NCBI GenBank assembly: GCA_013151035.1
Contig: JAADJB010000014.1
Span: 1 to 64,000 of the forward strand
Origin: Gammaproteobacteria bacterium
Lineage (GTDB): Bacteria > Pseudomonadota > Gammaproteobacteria > JAADJB01
Reading direction: 5' to 3'
Length of the DNA: 64,000 nucleotides
Positions within the stretch are counted from its first letter, which is position 1, and every line of letters begins with the position of its first letter. The position numbers and the translations under genes were made by a program. Under the pieces are notes generated by a model. It worked only from the letters and a program-made list of their open reading frames with translations. It was not told the origin of the DNA and did no database searches. Below are positions 27,924 to 38,052 of this stretch, one piece after another.

Positions 27924-28997
27924 ATGAAAAAAGCGTTGATTACGGGTGTAACTGGGCAGGATGGCGCCTATTTGGCTGAGTTTTTGCTGGATAAGGGCTA
28001 TGAGGTTCATGGTGTTAAACGCCGATCATCCTCCTTTAATACAGGTAGAATCGATCACCTTTTTCATGACCCTCATGAAGACGGTATTCCTTTTTATTTG
28101 CATCATGGTGATATGACCGATTCCAGTAGTCTGATGCACATTATTCAGAAAGTGCAGCCGGATGAAATCTATAATCTTGCTGCGCAGAGTCATGTGGCAG
28201 TCTCTTTTGAGGAGCCGGAATATACCGCTAATTCTGATGCCCTGGGTGCCTTACGTATCCTTGAGGTTATACGAAGCCTGGGTCTGGAAAAAAAGACGCG
28301 TTATTACCAGGCTTCAACCTCGGAGTTGTTCGGCAAGATTCAGGAAACACCCCAAACAGAAAATACACCTTTTTATCCACGTAGCCCCTACGCGGTTGCC
28401 AAGCTATATGCCTACTGGATTACTATTAATTATCGTGAGGCCTACGGGATTTATGCCTGTAATGGTATCTTGTTTAACCATGAGTCACCGATACGCGGAG
28501 AAACCTTTGTTACACGCAAGATCACTATGGCGCTTGCCCGAATAAAACTGGGTCTGCAAGACTGCCTGTATCTCGGCAATATGGAGGCAAAGCGGGACTG
28601 GGGTCATGCCAGAGATTATGTCGAGATGCAGTGGTTGATGTTGCAGCAAGATAAGCCGGAGGATTTTGTGATTGCCAGTGGCGTACAGTATTCGGTGCGT
28701 GATTTTGTTAATCAGGCTGCTACCGAGCTTGATATGGCAATTCGTTGGGAAGGAACCGGTGTGGATGAAAAGGGCTATGTCATAAAAGATGGTAAGGATC
28801 ATTGTGCGGTTGCCATTGATGAGCGTTATTTCCGTCCCACTGAGGTGGAGACCTTGCTGGGAGATGCAAGCAAGGCGCGGGATAAATTGGGTTGGCAGCC
28901 AGTAATTACATTTGCTGAGTTAGTCAAAGAGATGGTGGCATCGGATCTGCGTGAGGCTGAGCTGGAATTACCCACTCATGTCAATAACGCACGTTAG
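27924..28997 (+). CDS. gmd: GDP-mannose 4,6-dehydratase
   Basis: The product (357 residues from ATG 27924) converts GDP-mannose to GDP-4-keto-6-deoxymannose. It has the NADP-binding [15 protein letters not shown] (8-22), the specific [16 protein letters not shown] stretch, the TSELFGK catalytic Thr/Glu and [10 protein letters not shown] (Tyr-x3-Lys). It also has the [17 protein letters not shown] and [14 protein letters not shown] blocks. It opens a three-gene set with the next two frames, which use its product. The gap to the next gene is 7 bases. Confidence 0.97.
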   Translation: MKKALITGVTGQDGAYLAEFLLDKGYEVHGVKRRSSSFNTGRIDHLFHDPHEDGIPFYLHHGDMTDSSSLMHIIQKVQPDEIYNLAAQSHVAVSFEEPEYTANSDALGALRILEVIRSLGLEKKTRYYQASTSELFGKIQETPQTENTPFYPRSPYAVAKLYAYWITINYREAYGIYACNGILFNHESPIRGETFVTRKITMALARIKLGLQDCLYLGNMEAKRDWGHARDYVEMQWLMLQQDKPEDFVIASGVQYSVRDFVNQAATELDMAIRWEGTGVDEKGYVIKDGKDHCAVAIDERYFRPTEVETLLGDASKARDKLGWQPVITFAELVKEMVASDLREAELELPTHVNNAR

Positions 28998-29004
28998 ACG
29001 TGAG

Positions 29005-29934
29005 ATGAAAAAAGGACTCCTTTTATTAACGGGTGGCAGTGGCATGGTTGGCCGCAACCTGATCGAATACAATAAAGATAATAGCTGGGATATACTTGCA
29101 CCGAGTAGTTCAGAGCTCAATTTAACTGATGCGGATGCTACGCTTGAGTATGTTCAGTCAGTAGCTCCGGATGTGATTATCCATGCGGCAGGTCGAGTCG
29201 GAGGGATTCAGGCGAATATTGCTGCACCAGTAGATTTTCTGGTGACCAATATGGATTTGGGCAGGAATATTGTGTTGGCAGGGTATCATGCCGGTGTGAA
29301 GCGGCTGTTAAATCTGGGGAGTTCATGCATGTATCCACGCGATGCGATTAACCCCCTGAGCGAGGATATGATTTTGAGCGGCTCACTGGAACCAACCAAT
29401 GAGGGCTATGCGCTAGCAAAAATTATGACAGCCAGACTTTGTCAGTATATCAATCAGCAGGATAGCGCTTATCAATACAAGACTCTTGTCCCGTGTAATA
29501 TCTATGGTTGCTATGATAAGTTTGACCCGCAACATTCCCATTTGATTCCTTCTATTATTCATAAACTTCATCAGGCAATAATAGCTTCATGTAATACGGT
29601 TGAGATATGGGGCGATGGTGAGGCTCGTCGTGAATTTATGTATGCCGGTGATCTGGCTGATGCGGTTTTTTATATGCTTGATCATTATGAGGATTGCCCT
29701 GATCTGATTAATATTGGTATGGGTGAGGACTACACGATTAATCAGTATTATGAAAAGGTGGCTGCTATTGTCGGCTATGAGGGTAACTTTAAGCATAATA
29801 TGGATCGACCGGTGGGTATGCGACAGAAGTTATTATCAGTGATACGGCAAACAGATATCGGCTGGAGACCGAGGGTGGATTTGTATAACGGTGTGAAAAA
29901 AACGTATGAGTATTACACGGTCTATCAATCATGA
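29005..29934 (+). CDS. GDP-L-fucose synthase-like or ColC-like epimerase/reductase
   Basis: From ATG 29005 the protein is 309 residues with the short-chain-dehydrogenase TGGSGMVGRN motif, HAAGRVGGIQAN, the Ser in LGSSCMYPR and the catalytic NEGYALAKI (Tyr-x3-Lys). These are standard for GDP-fucose synthase (WcaG/Fcl), which epimerises and reduces GDP-4-keto-6-deoxymannose. ColC of the colitose pathway is a homologous epimerase/reductase acting after ColD. Because the next gene is ColD-like, this gene may make GDP-L-colitose rather than GDP-L-fucose. The sequence does not decide. Confidence 0.85.
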   Translation: MKKGLLLLTGGSGMVGRNLIEYNKDNSWDILAPSSSELNLTDADATLEYVQSVAPDVIIHAAGRVGGIQANIAAPVDFLVTNMDLGRNIVLAGYHAGVKRLLNLGSSCMYPRDAINPLSEDMILSGSLEPTNEGYALAKIMTARLCQYINQQDSAYQYKTLVPCNIYGCYDKFDPQHSHLIPSIIHKLHQAIIASCNTVEIWGDGEARREFMYAGDLADAVFYMLDHYEDCPDLINIGMGEDYTINQYYEKVAAIVGYEGNFKHNMDRPVGMRQKLLSVIRQTDIGWRPRVDLYNGVKKTYEYYTVYQS

Positions 29935-31130
29935 GTTTCCGCTTTCCATTGGCGACATCAAGTTGGGATAATGATGAATACGCAGCATTACAGCGGGTCA
30001 TTGATACCGGACGATTCTCAATGGGGAACAGTGTTGCTGATTTTGAAAAAGGTTTTGCCGACTATATTGGTTCGAAATATTGTGTCATGGTGAACTCGGG
30101 ATCATCAGCCAATCTTCTTATGATTGCTGCCTTGCGCTATACCAATAACCCTGCTTTGAGGATCAAGCCCGGAGATGAGGTGATTGTGCCTGCTGTTTCA
30201 TGGAGTACGACCTATTACCCATTGCATCAGTATGGGCTAAAGATTAAATTTGTCGATATTGATATGCAGACATTGAACTATGATCTGGATCAACTGAGTG
30301 CTGCGATCTCTGATAAAACTCGGCTGTTATTTGCTGTCAATCTATTGGGTAATCCCAATGACTTCAAGCGCGTTAATCAATTGATTGAGGGGCGGGATAT
30401 TATCCTTATTGAGGATAATTGTGAATCAATGGGTGCTGAAATCAAGGGTAGAAAGACGGGTGGCTTTGGTGTCATGGGCAGTTTTAGCAGCTTTTTTTCG
30501 CATCATATCTCAACCATGGAAGGTGGGATGATTAATACGGATGATGAAGAGTTATATCATGTTTTGTTGTCCTTGCGTGCGCATGGCTGGACGCGTAACT
30601 TGCCAAAGCATAATCATGTTTGCGGTGAAAAGAGCGATGACCCTTTTAAGGAGTCCTTTCACTTTGTATTACCCGGTTATAATGTTCGACCATTAGAGAT
30701 GTCGGGGGCATTAGGTCTTGAACAATTGAAAAAATTGCCTTTTATGGTTGAGCAACGTAGAAAAAACGCTCGTTTGATGCAATCAGCATTAACACATGAT
30801 TCAGGGCTTATGTTACAGCAGGAGACGGGATCCAGTAGTTGGTTTGGTTTTAGCCTGGTGATTCACCCTGATTCTGCCATGCAACGTGAAGACCTGTTAC
30901 CTTTGTTGAATCAACAAGGGTTTGAGTGCCGCCCCATTGTTTCTGGTAATTTTGCTAACAATGAAGTGGTAGAAAAATATTTTGATTTTGAGATTCATGG
31001 GGCATTGCATCATGCGGATTATATTGATCGAAGCGGAATAATGATCGGGAATCATCATTATTCCATGCAGGATGCGGCTGATGTATTGGCAGAGATGATT
31101 GCCTCACCGAATTACAAACGATTGCAGTAG
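29931..31130 (+). CDS. ColD-like PLP 3-dehydratase (His in place of the catalytic Lys)
   Basis: The 399-residue protein is of the DegT/DnrJ/EryC1 fold with Ser/Gly-rich VNSGSSANLL (54-63), AVSWSTTYYP and IEDNCESMGA. Aminotransferases of this family have Lys in the SFHxxK....EGG motif; here the motif is SSFFSHHISTMEGG and the Lys position is His191. The same Lys-to-His change marks GDP-4-keto-6-deoxymannose 3-dehydratase (ColD) and CDP-hexose 3-dehydratase (E1/RfbH), which remove the 3-hydroxyl instead of transaminating. With gmd upstream, the substrate is probably GDP-4-keto-6-deoxymannose. It overlaps the previous gene (ATGA). Confidence 0.83.
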   Translation: MSFRFPLATSSWDNDEYAALQRVIDTGRFSMGNSVADFEKGFADYIGSKYCVMVNSGSSANLLMIAALRYTNNPALRIKPGDEVIVPAVSWSTTYYPLHQYGLKIKFVDIDMQTLNYDLDQLSAAISDKTRLLFAVNLLGNPNDFKRVNQLIEGRDIILIEDNCESMGAEIKGRKTGGFGVMGSFSSFFSHHISTMEGGMINTDDEELYHVLLSLRAHGWTRNLPKHNHVCGEKSDDPFKESFHFVLPGYNVRPLEMSGALGLEQLKKLPFMVEQRRKNARLMQSALTHDSGLMLQQETGSSSWFGFSLVIHPDSAMQREDLLPLLNQQGFECRPIVSGNFANNEVVEKYFDFEIHGALHHADYIDRSGIMIGNHHYSMQDAADVLAEMIASPNYKRLQ

Positions 31131-31145
31131 GGTGGTTTGATGGCA

Positions 31146-31202
31146 GGTAGGGTGCGTACCACGCACCATGGTTTTATGGATTCCCGCCTGCGCGGGAATG
31201 AC
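31146..31202. repeat. Two palindromic repeat units downstream of the deoxysugar operon
   Basis: GGTAGGGTGCGTACCACGCA then CC (31146-31167, family 2) is followed by ATTCCCGCCTGCGCGGGAAT (31180-31199) within a slightly longer unit. The second is a common bacterial palindrome, also seen diverged at 22120. Both fall between the ColD-like gene and purE. Confidence 0.75.
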
Positions 31203-31225
31203 AAGTCAGCGGGAATGGCAAGGAG

Positions 31226-31254
31226 TTAACGTAATAGCGGTAATGATATATAAT
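31226..31254 (+). promoter_or_regulatory. Promoter of purE-purK
   Basis: TTAACG (31226-31231), a 17-base spacer and a perfect -10 TATAAT (31249-31254) precede purE. No obvious PurR operator palindrome was seen near it. Confidence 0.55.
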
Positions 31255-31295
31255 ATCGGATTATTAATCAGAGACTCCCTCGTATGGAGAAGAAA

Positions 31296-31787
31296 ATGCA
31301 GCCTTTAGTTGGTATTATTATGGGTTCCAGTTCTGACTGGGATACCATGAAAAATGCAAGCATGACCCTGGATCAGCTGGGTGTAACCTATGAAACCGAA
31401 GTGGTTTCTGCGCATCGTACCCCGGATAAATTATTTCAATATGCCGAACAGGCTGCTGGTCGGGGTATCGAAGTGATTATTGCCGGTGCCGGTGGTGCGG
31501 CGCATCTACCAGGCATGGCCGCTGCCAAGACGATATTGCCGGTACTGGGTGTGCCGGTGCAATCGAAGGCATTGAAGGGTATGGATTCTCTGCTTTCTAT
31601 CGTACAGATGCCTGCCGGTATTCCAGTTGGAACGATGGCAATCGGTAAGGCGGGTGCAGTGAATGCGGCATTGCTGGCAGCAGCCATGTTAGCCAATCAT
31701 TATCCAGAAATCCGTAAGTCCCTTGAACACTATCGTACGCAACAGACAGAAGCGGTATTGAATAACCCGGATCCGGCGGCTGCATGA
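31296..31787 (+). CDS. purE: N5-carboxyaminoimidazole ribonucleotide mutase
   Basis: The product (163 residues from ATG 31296) is class I PurE, which converts N5-CAIR to CAIR in purine synthesis. It has the GSSSDWDTM phosphate loop, [10 protein letters not shown] and the [14 protein letters not shown] active-site block. I favour ATG 31296 because GGAG (31286-31289) is spaced right for it; an ATG at 31284 would add four residues. purK follows with a 4-base overlap. Confidence 0.96.
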   Translation: MQPLVGIIMGSSSDWDTMKNASMTLDQLGVTYETEVVSAHRTPDKLFQYAEQAAGRGIEVIIAGAGGAAHLPGMAAAKTILPVLGVPVQSKALKGMDSLLSIVQMPAGIPVGTMAIGKAGAVNAALLAAAMLANHYPEIRKSLEHYRTQQTEAVLNNPDPAAA

Positions 31788-32875
31788 GAATTGGTATATT
31801 AGGCGGTGGTCAGCTTGCGCGTATGCTGGCACTGGCGGGTATTCCATTAGGACAGCGCTTTGTTGTGCTTTGTCCAGGAGATGACCCGGGTGCAGCAACA
31901 GTGGCTGAACACCTCCATGCTCGTTTTGATGACAGGAATGCACTGGCAGAGCTGGCACAGCAAGTGGATCTGGTAACTTATGAATTCGAGAATGTGCCGC
32001 CTGAATCGGTTGACTACCTGAGTGATACCTTGCCTGTTTATCCCCCTCCCGGGGCATTGGCAACGGCGCGTGATCGTTATCGGGAAAAGACCCTGTTCAA
32101 TAAACTTGGAATTGGTACCGCTGCCTTTGTAACCCTGGATACGCTGGCTGACCTGCAACAGGCTATTGAACGTATTGGTCTACCGGCAATTATCAAGACC
32201 CGTACTGAGGGTTATGATGGCAAAGGGCAACAGTTAATACGGGATGCCTCACAGATTCCTGCCGCATGGGAGTCGATGGCGGGTGCTAAAGCAATTGTTG
32301 AGGCCTTTGTTCCCTTTGATCGTGAGGTATCAATTATTGCCGTTCGCAGTGTCTCGGGTGAGCTGGCCTTTTATCCCTTGAGCGAGAATCAGCATAAAGA
32401 GGGTATTCTGCGGCAATCAAGGGCTCTGATTAATGATTCGATGCAGGAAAAAGCAGAGTTCTATGCGGAACGTTTGTTGACGCACCTTGATTATGTCGGG
32501 GTGCTGGCGATAGAGTTTTTCCAGATCGGTGATGAATTATTAATCAACGAGATGGCACCCAGGGTACATAATTCAGGGCACTGGACCATTGAGGGTGCCC
32601 AAACCAGTCAGTTTGAGAACCATATCCGGGCGATTCTGGATCTGCCCTTGGGATCGACGGCTGCACTTGATCCATCGATAATGATTAACATTATTGGTGA
32701 ATTGCCTGATAGTGGCGAGGTGTTGAGTCTATCCGGTTCGCATCTGCATCTATATGATAAAGAGGAACGATCCGGGCGCAAGCTTGGGCATGTTACGCTG
32801 CATTCGGCTGATGAATCCGTGTTACAGGCAGGTTTAATCGCATTGGCTCGGATGAAGGGTATCGATTTATCCTGA
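31784..32875 (+). CDS. purK: 5-(carboxyamino)imidazole ribonucleotide synthase
   Basis: The 363-residue ATP-grasp enzyme makes N5-CAIR from AIR, bicarbonate and ATP, the substrate of PurE next door. Motifs: [12 protein letters not shown] (3-14), [17 protein letters not shown], and the metal-binding [14 protein letters not shown]. The start ATG overlaps the purE stop (ATGA, 31784-31787), so the two are coupled. A weak terminator follows. Confidence 0.96.
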   Translation: MRIGILGGGQLARMLALAGIPLGQRFVVLCPGDDPGAATVAEHLHARFDDRNALAELAQQVDLVTYEFENVPPESVDYLSDTLPVYPPPGALATARDRYREKTLFNKLGIGTAAFVTLDTLADLQQAIERIGLPAIIKTRTEGYDGKGQQLIRDASQIPAAWESMAGAKAIVEAFVPFDREVSIIAVRSVSGELAFYPLSENQHKEGILRQSRALINDSMQEKAEFYAERLLTHLDYVGVLAIEFFQIGDELLINEMAPRVHNSGHWTIEGAQTSQFENHIRAILDLPLGSTAALDPSIMINIIGELPDSGEVLSLSGSHLHLYDKEERSGRKLGHVTLHSADESVLQAGLIALARMKGIDLS

Positions 32876-32878
32876 ATT

Positions 32879-32898
32879 AAAGGGTATTGACCCCTTTT
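32879..32898 (+). terminator. Possible weak terminator after purK
   Basis: AAAGGG-TATTGAC-CCCTTTT gives a 6-bp stem ending in four T, four bases after the purK stop. Confidence 0.45.
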
Positions 32899-32959
32899 CT
32901 TGTTATTAAAATCTGCGTACAATGCACTTCTCGGTAGCAATGCTGAATATCCCTTATAC

Positions 32960-33035
32960 GGGCCGTTAGCTCAGTTGGTAGAGCAGGTGACTCTTAATCA
33001 CTTGGTCGAAGGTTCAAGTCCTTCACGGCCCACCA
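32960..33035 (+). tRNA. tRNA-Lys (CTT)
   Basis: 76 bases with acceptor GGGCCGT/ACGGCCC, an anticodon loop CTCTTAA (anticodon CTT), a T loop TTCAAGT and encoded CCA. A TACAAT -10 lies at 32918-32923, about 37 bases upstream, with a poor -35. Confidence 0.96.
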
Positions 33036-33109
33036 TATAAATCAATAGCTTATACGTTTGCATTCCTCTATTCTTATTCGATAACATCAATAAAATCAGG
33101 AGTTTAGCC

Positions 33110-33835
33110 TTGATATTAAACCCGAATCCAAAAATTACTATTGAGGATGTTCATGGTGTAGATTGTATGATAATCGATGATGCCTTTCTTGATCCGGATG
33201 CTTTGCGTGAATACGCGAAGAGTTCCCTGCATTCGCCTCGCAACATAAGAAACCCGATCGGTTATGAAATACACCCTGTTGATCTGAATGAGAGGTTGCC
33301 AGATTATGCGGTTGAACTTGCCGGTATGATCCATAAGCATATCGGTGAAAACATCTGTAATTTTTTTGGTTTGAATCCATCAGAAGTCAAGCTTGAGGTA
33401 TTTAAAGGACCTTATTTTAATTGCGTCGGTGTTGATAAAATCCCGGTTTTTACACCGCATGTGGATATCGGTCATGTTTCTTCTTTTGCGTATCTGGTGC
33501 TGCCTGAAAATTGTGCAGGTGGCACACGGATTTATCGGCATATTCCCTCCGATAAGATATATGTATTGCAGGAAAATAGTCATTCTTTAGCAGGCTTAAT
33601 GAAAAAGACATTGACAGAACCGCTTGTAGAAAGCACTGAAGAATGGGAAATGGTTCAGTATTTTGAGATGAAATACAATCGTCTTATTGCATTTAACTCC
33701 AGTTCGATTCATAAAATCGATTTAACCGGAGGGCGGTTTACAATGCAGATAGAAGCTACGCGTTTATGTTTGAACGCATTTTACAGGTATGTCTACCCTG
33801 ATGGTCGCCTTGCCTCCAGAAAAGCGACCACATAG
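33110..33835 (+). CDS. DUF6445-like putative 2-oxoglutarate/Fe(II) oxygenase
   Basis: The 241-residue protein shows the layout of DUF6445 proteins: an N-terminal IIDDAFLDPDALREYAKSS, a candidate Fe-binding HxD in TPHVDIGHVSSFAYL (about 116-130), a CAGGTRIYRH block and a distal His in NSSSIHKIDLTGGRFTMQIEA. These fit a double-stranded beta-helix oxygenase. Substrate unknown. The start is TTG at 33110, chosen because AGGAG (33098-33102) is 7 bases upstream and no ATG fits. It stands alone between two tRNA genes and is AT-richer than the core genes. Confidence 0.6.
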   Translation: MILNPNPKITIEDVHGVDCMIIDDAFLDPDALREYAKSSLHSPRNIRNPIGYEIHPVDLNERLPDYAVELAGMIHKHIGENICNFFGLNPSEVKLEVFKGPYFNCVGVDKIPVFTPHVDIGHVSSFAYLVLPENCAGGTRIYRHIPSDKIYVLQENSHSLAGLMKKTLTEPLVESTEEWEMVQYFEMKYNRLIAFNSSSIHKIDLTGGRFTMQIEATRLCLNAFYRYVYPDGRLASRKATT

Positions 33836-34479
33836 TTCGCTAAATCGGTTTTTTGTGGATCAGTGACAGGAACACTTTGTGCTAACATCCTGTTTTAATG
33901 GATGAGTTGTTTACTATAATGAAAAAAGACATTCAATATTATCTGCCTGAGGGGTTGTCATATCAGCTCTCGGGTGATCTCGGAAAGGCTGAGTCCCAAT
34001 ACCCTGAATAATCTGGGTATAGCTTTAATAAAATAACCATCAAAATAGGTCATGGAGTTCGCATCTTGATTCAGTGGTAATAGTGCAGAAATGCCAGCTA
34101 ATGTGCGATTGTTGCCCGGCGCTATAAATAGTTCGACATTATTCTTCCCACCGCTTGCACTGGCAACCCCAGGCAGTCAGCAATAACAGTGGCAATAGTG
34201 GTTCGCTTAAAAAAACGTATAGAATTGACGCGTGAATTTTGTCATGTGTGCGCCTTTATTTTTATCCGGTTTCTCATTTTAAGCTTCTCATTATAGTTAT
34301 GTGCATGTTATGAATAGGCTGTTTCTACGTTAAAGATACACCTATCTATATAATATTCAAGTAGATAACGTGACTATGCTTTATGGTTTTTATCTTGTCT
34401 GGTTAATGTATATTAATCTTTATTCAATAGCATAATCACGTTACAATGTGCGTATCTGTGGTTATGCTATTGATGTTTT
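33836..34479. other. Gene-free interval between DUF6445-like gene and tRNA-Leu
   Basis: About 640 bases with no gene I can support. There is a 37-codon rightward frame at 33898-34011 with no family match. There is also a 73-codon open leftward frame (33958-34176) lacking a good start; its translation (KNNVELFIAPGNNRTLAG...) reads like a protein fragment rather than random sequence. The last 120 bases are very AT-rich. The interval may be the remains of a decayed gene. Confidence 0.5.
34425..34472. repeat. Inverted repeat upstream of tRNA-Leu
   Basis: CAATAGCATAA (34425-34435) and TTATGCTATTG (34462-34472) are perfect complements, extendable to 15 bases with one mismatch. The right arm covers the likely -10 (TATGCT, 34463-34468) of the tRNA-Leu promoter, so it could be a regulatory site or a hairpin in the leader. 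Confidence 0.6.
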
Positions 34480-34564
34480 GCGAGGGTGGTGGAATTGGTA
34501 GACACGCTGGTTTTAGGTACCAGTGGGGGAACCCGTGAGAGTTCGAGTCTCTCCCTTCGCACCA
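34480..34564 (+). tRNA. tRNA-Leu (TAG)
   Basis: 85 bases with a long variable arm, acceptor GCGAGGG/CCTTCGC, D-arm with GGTAGACAC, anticodon stem CTGGT/ACCAG with loop TTTAGGT (anticodon TAG), T loop TTCGAGT and encoded CCA. Class II leucine tRNA. Five T follow soon after. Confidence 0.95.
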
Positions 34565-34609
34565 ATTTTTTTATGTTGTTGAATTTTTTGAGTATTTAGA
34601 GGTGGTTTT

Positions 34610-35914
34610 ATGCAAGTCTCCGTAGAGTCAGTGGGCGAATTAGGTCGCCGTATGACCATTCAGTTACCCGCAGAACGGATTGATACTGAAGTAGATAGTC
34701 GGTTGAAGTCTATGGTGGGTACGATTCGTCTTGATGGTTTTCGTCCGGGTAAGGTGCCTTTTAAGGTGATTCAACGCCGTTTTACCAAACAGGTGCGCGG
34801 TGAAATCCTGAATGACACGATGTATGCCACCTTTCAAGAGGCGTTAACACAGGAAAATCTAAAACCTGCGGGGGCACCTTCTCTGGAAATGCAGAAAAAT
34901 GCGGCGGGTGAAGATATTGAATACCGGGCAACCTTTGAAGTGTATCCCGATATCACCCTGACCGATCTAACCGATACCAGTATCGAGACACCGGTTACTG
35001 CGATTAGTGATAGTGATGTGGATGATGTGCTGGATAAGTTGCGTAAACAGCGTGTTGAGTGGTCACCTGTTGATCGTGCCGCACAAAAGGGTGATCAGTT
35101 GACCTTTGATTTTGATGGTAGCATCGATGGTGAAAGTTTTGCCGGTGGTTCCGCCAAAGATTATCAATTGGAACTGGGCTCTGGTCAGTTTATCTCGGGC
35201 TTTGAGGATGGTATGGAAGGCGTTTCAGTGGGTGAAGAAAAGACCCTGGATCTTAAGTTTCCTGATGATTATCAAGCCACTGAGCTGGCGGGTAAGGCGG
35301 TACAATTTGCCGTTAAGGTCAATGTGGTTGCTGAACCCAAGCTGCCAGATCTGGATGATGACTTTGTTGCCGGCATGGGTATTAGTGAAGGTGGTGTCGA
35401 GGCATTGCGTACCGAGGTACGTGACAATATGCAGCGTGAGATGGATCAGAATGCGCAGTCAATTATTAAAAACCGAGTGTTTGAGATATTGATGGAAAAG
35501 AACCCAATTGAGGTTCCATCGGCATTACTTGAAGAGGAAGTCGCCCGTATGCTGGAGGAGTCTGCCAGTAAGGTGGCGACTCAATCTCAGGATAAGGATG
35601 CTTTACGTGCTGTGTTTGAAAAAAGTGCGTATCGTCGGGTTTCGTTGGGTTTGATTATTGGTGAGATTATGAAACAGCATTCGATTCAGCCCGATCAGGA
35701 TCGTATGCGCCAGACCATTGAAAAAATGGCTGCCAGCTATGAGGATCCTGCGTCTGTTGTTCAACATTATATGGATACACCTGAGCTTTTACAGGGTATT
35801 CAGGGCGTTGTAATGGAAGAAATGGTGGTAGAGTGGCTATTGGGCCAGCTACAGGTTGAAGAAAAGAAAATGAATTTCCAGGAATTAATGGAAACTCAGC
35901 AGACAAATCTTTAA
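34610..35914 (+). CDS. tig: Trigger factor
   Basis: The 434-residue ribosome-associated chaperone and peptidyl-prolyl isomerase. The N-terminal ribosome-binding domain carries the signature [16 protein letters not shown] (44-59). A FKBP-type PPIase domain follows (about 150-240, [20 protein letters not shown]), then a helical C-terminal arm. The ATG at 34610 has an AGAGGTG site. clpP and clpX follow with short gaps, the classical order, so co-expression of folding and degradation is likely. Confidence 0.97.
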   Translation: MQVSVESVGELGRRMTIQLPAERIDTEVDSRLKSMVGTIRLDGFRPGKVPFKVIQRRFTKQVRGEILNDTMYATFQEALTQENLKPAGAPSLEMQKNAAGEDIEYRATFEVYPDITLTDLTDTSIETPVTAISDSDVDDVLDKLRKQRVEWSPVDRAAQKGDQLTFDFDGSIDGESFAGGSAKDYQLELGSGQFISGFEDGMEGVSVGEEKTLDLKFPDDYQATELAGKAVQFAVKVNVVAEPKLPDLDDDFVAGMGISEGGVEALRTEVRDNMQREMDQNAQSIIKNRVFEILMEKNPIEVPSALLEEEVARMLEESASKVATQSQDKDALRAVFEKSAYRRVSLGLIIGEIMKQHSIQPDQDRMRQTIEKMAASYEDPASVVQHYMDTPELLQGIQGVVMEEMVVEWLLGQLQVEEKKMNFQELMETQQTNL

Positions 35915-35927
35915 GGAATCATCAGTG

Positions 35928-36572
35928 ATGACAGTAATGGGTGGAAAGCAAGGTGGGCTGGATGTAGAAGCATTGAATCTCATTCCTATGGTGGTTGAAC
36001 AAACTGCAAGGGGTGAACGTTCCTATGATATCTATTCCCGTTTATTAAAAGAACGCATTATTTTTTTGGTAGGGCCTGTTGAAGACTATATGGCCAATGT
36101 TGTCGTGGCGCAGTTATTATTTCTGGAGTCTGAAAACCCGGATAAGGATATTCATCTGTATATTAATTCACCGGGTGGTTCAGTCAGTGCGGGTTTGGCG
36201 ATATATGACACTATGCAGTTTATCAAGGCGGATGTAGCGACAATGTGTATTGGTCAGGCGGCCAGTATGGGAGCATTATTGCTGGCCGGTGGTGCTGCTG
36301 ATAAGCGTTATTGTTTACCGCATTCACGGGTGATGATTCATCAGCCTTTGGGGGGTTATCAGGGGCAGGCAACAGATATTGATATTCATGCGCGTGAGAT
36401 TTTACTGATCAGAGAGCGTTTGAATAGTATTTTATCGCGTCATAGCGGGCAGGATTTGGAAACAATCCAGAACGATACAGAACGTGATAACTTTATGAGT
36501 GCAGATGAAGCCAAAGAGTACGGTTTGATTGATGATGTGCTTAGTCAAAGAACAGTGGATTCAGGTGAATAA
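35928..36572 (+). CDS. clpP: ATP-dependent Clp protease proteolytic subunit
   Basis: The product (about 214 residues) is a full-length ClpP with the catalytic Ser in GQAASMGA, His in VMIHQPLGG and Asp in the [12 protein letters not shown] block. It has the [12 protein letters not shown]-type handle and [11 protein letters not shown]. It forms the barrel degraded-substrate chamber partnered by ClpX downstream. Two starts are possible: GTG 35925 (7 bases after AAGGA) or ATG 35928 (10 bases); they differ by one residue. The gap to clpX is 13 bases. Confidence 0.97.
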   Translation: MTVMGGKQGGLDVEALNLIPMVVEQTARGERSYDIYSRLLKERIIFLVGPVEDYMANVVVAQLLFLESENPDKDIHLYINSPGGSVSAGLAIYDTMQFIKADVATMCIGQAASMGALLLAGGAADKRYCLPHSRVMIHQPLGGYQGQATDIDIHAREILLIRERLNSILSRHSGQDLETIQNDTERDNFMSADEAKEYGLIDDVLSQRTVDSGE

Positions 36573-36585
36573 ATGAGGTTTTATC

Positions 36586-37860
36586 ATGGGTGATGATCGC
36601 GACGATAAAGGTGATGATGGCAAGTTGTTGTATTGTTCCTTTTGCGGAAAAAGCCAACATGAGGTGCGTAAGTTAATCGCAGGTCCTTCGGTTTTTGTTT
36701 GTGATGAATGTGTTGAATTGTGTAACGACATCATTATTGAAGAGATGAAGGAAAAGAATGCGGAGACAGATGAGACCTTACTGACACCTAAGGAAATTAA
36801 TGCCATTCTTGATGAATATGTGATTGGGCAAACGCGGGCAAAAAAGGTGTTGTCTGTTGCTGTATATAATCACTACAAGCGTCTTGGAGGGCATTATGAT
36901 AGTAATAATGATGTTGAATTGTCCAAGAGTAATATCCTGTTAATTGGTCCAACCGGTACCGGAAAAACACTGCTTGCAGAGACCCTGGCGCGACTACTGA
37001 ATGTGCCTTTTACCATTGCTGATGCCACCACGCTGACCGAGGCGGGTTATGTGGGAGAAGATGTTGAAAACATCATTCAGAAATTGCTGCAAAAGTGTGA
37101 TTATGATGTGGAGAAGGCACAGACGGGTATTGTCTATATTGATGAGATTGACAAGATCTCGCGTAAGTCAGACAACCCTTCAATTACTCGCGATGTCTCC
37201 GGTGAAGGTGTACAGCAGGCATTATTGAAGTTGATTGAAGGCACGGTTGCCTCTGTTCCACCACAGGGTGGGCGTAAACACCCGCAACAGGAATTTTTAC
37301 AGGTTGATACCAGTAATATTTTATTTATTGTGGGCGGTGCCTTTGCCGGGTTGGAAAAAGTCATTCGTAACCGTTCCGAGAAGGGTGGTATTGGTTTTTC
37401 GGCTGAGGTTAGAAGCAAAGATGAATCCGGTAATGTTGGTGAGATATTATATGATGTCCAATCAGAAGACCTGGTTAAATATGGTTTGATTCCTGAGTTT
37501 ATCGGTCGTTTGCCGGTTATTGCTACGTTGGAAGAACTGGATGAGGATGCCTTGATTCGTATCCTGACGGAACCTAAAAATGCCATTACCAAACAATATC
37601 AAAAACTGTTTGAGATGGAAAATTGTGAGATTGAGTTTCGTGAAGAGGCCTTGCGTGCGGTTGCGCGCAAATCAATGACGCGTAAAACAGGTGCTCGTGG
37701 TTTGCGTACGATCCTGGAGCATGCTCTGTTAGATACGATGTATGATATACCATCAATGGATAATGTTCAGAAGGTGGTGGTTGATGAATCGGCAATTGAT
37801 GGTAAGTCCAGTCCTTATATTATCTTTTCTTCAGAAGAAAAAAGGCTTACTTCTGAATAA
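36586..37860 (+). CDS. clpX: ClpXP protease ATP-binding subunit
   Basis: The 424-residue AAA+ unfoldase has an N-terminal four-Cys zinc domain ([13 protein letters not shown]...VCDECVELC), Walker [18 protein letters not shown], Walker [11 protein letters not shown], the pore loop GYVGED, the ClpP-docking IGF loop (GGIGFSAEV) and the sensor-2 GARGLR. ATG 36586 is preceded by GAGG. It recognises ssrA-tagged and other substrates and feeds them to ClpP. Confidence 0.97.
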   Translation: MGDDRDDKGDDGKLLYCSFCGKSQHEVRKLIAGPSVFVCDECVELCNDIIIEEMKEKNAETDETLLTPKEINAILDEYVIGQTRAKKVLSVAVYNHYKRLGGHYDSNNDVELSKSNILLIGPTGTGKTLLAETLARLLNVPFTIADATTLTEAGYVGEDVENIIQKLLQKCDYDVEKAQTGIVYIDEIDKISRKSDNPSITRDVSGEGVQQALLKLIEGTVASVPPQGGRKHPQQEFLQVDTSNILFIVGGAFAGLEKVIRNRSEKGGIGFSAEVRSKDESGNVGEILYDVQSEDLVKYGLIPEFIGRLPVIATLEELDEDALIRILTEPKNAITKQYQKLFEMENCEIEFREEALRAVARKSMTRKTGARGLRTILEHALLDTMYDIPSMDNVQKVVVDESAIDGKSSPYIIFSSEEKRLTSE

Positions 37861-37961
37861 TGCTTCTTTATTAATATTCGGGGTTGAAGTTTTTCGATCC
37901 CGGATCCCTTTGATTCCATTGCATAATGTATTTTTTTTATAATACCTTGTGGTATTCGGTG

Positions 37962-37990
37962 TTGAATCTGTTGTATGTTGACCCTATATA
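37962..37990 (+). promoter_or_regulatory. Candidate promoter of lon
   Basis: TTGAAT (37962-37967), a 17-base spacer and TATATA (37985-37990) lie 62 bases upstream of the lon ATG. A 190-base gap separates clpX and lon, so lon likely has its own promoter. No clear heat-shock sigma consensus was seen. Confidence 0.5.
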
Positions 37991-38052
37991 CTTAAATAAG
38001 TGGAGCTACCATTCCGGTATCTACCATTAATTATTATTTAGAGGAAATGTGA

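Noticed and set aside
29931-31130. Perosamine synthase or sugar aminotransferase
   Set aside because: The PLP-binding Lys is replaced by His191, as in 3-dehydratases, so transamination through an internal aldimine is unlikely.
33110-34564. Integrated island using tRNA-Lys or tRNA-Leu as attachment site
   Set aside because: No integrase and no second copy of either tRNA 3' end was found in the interval.
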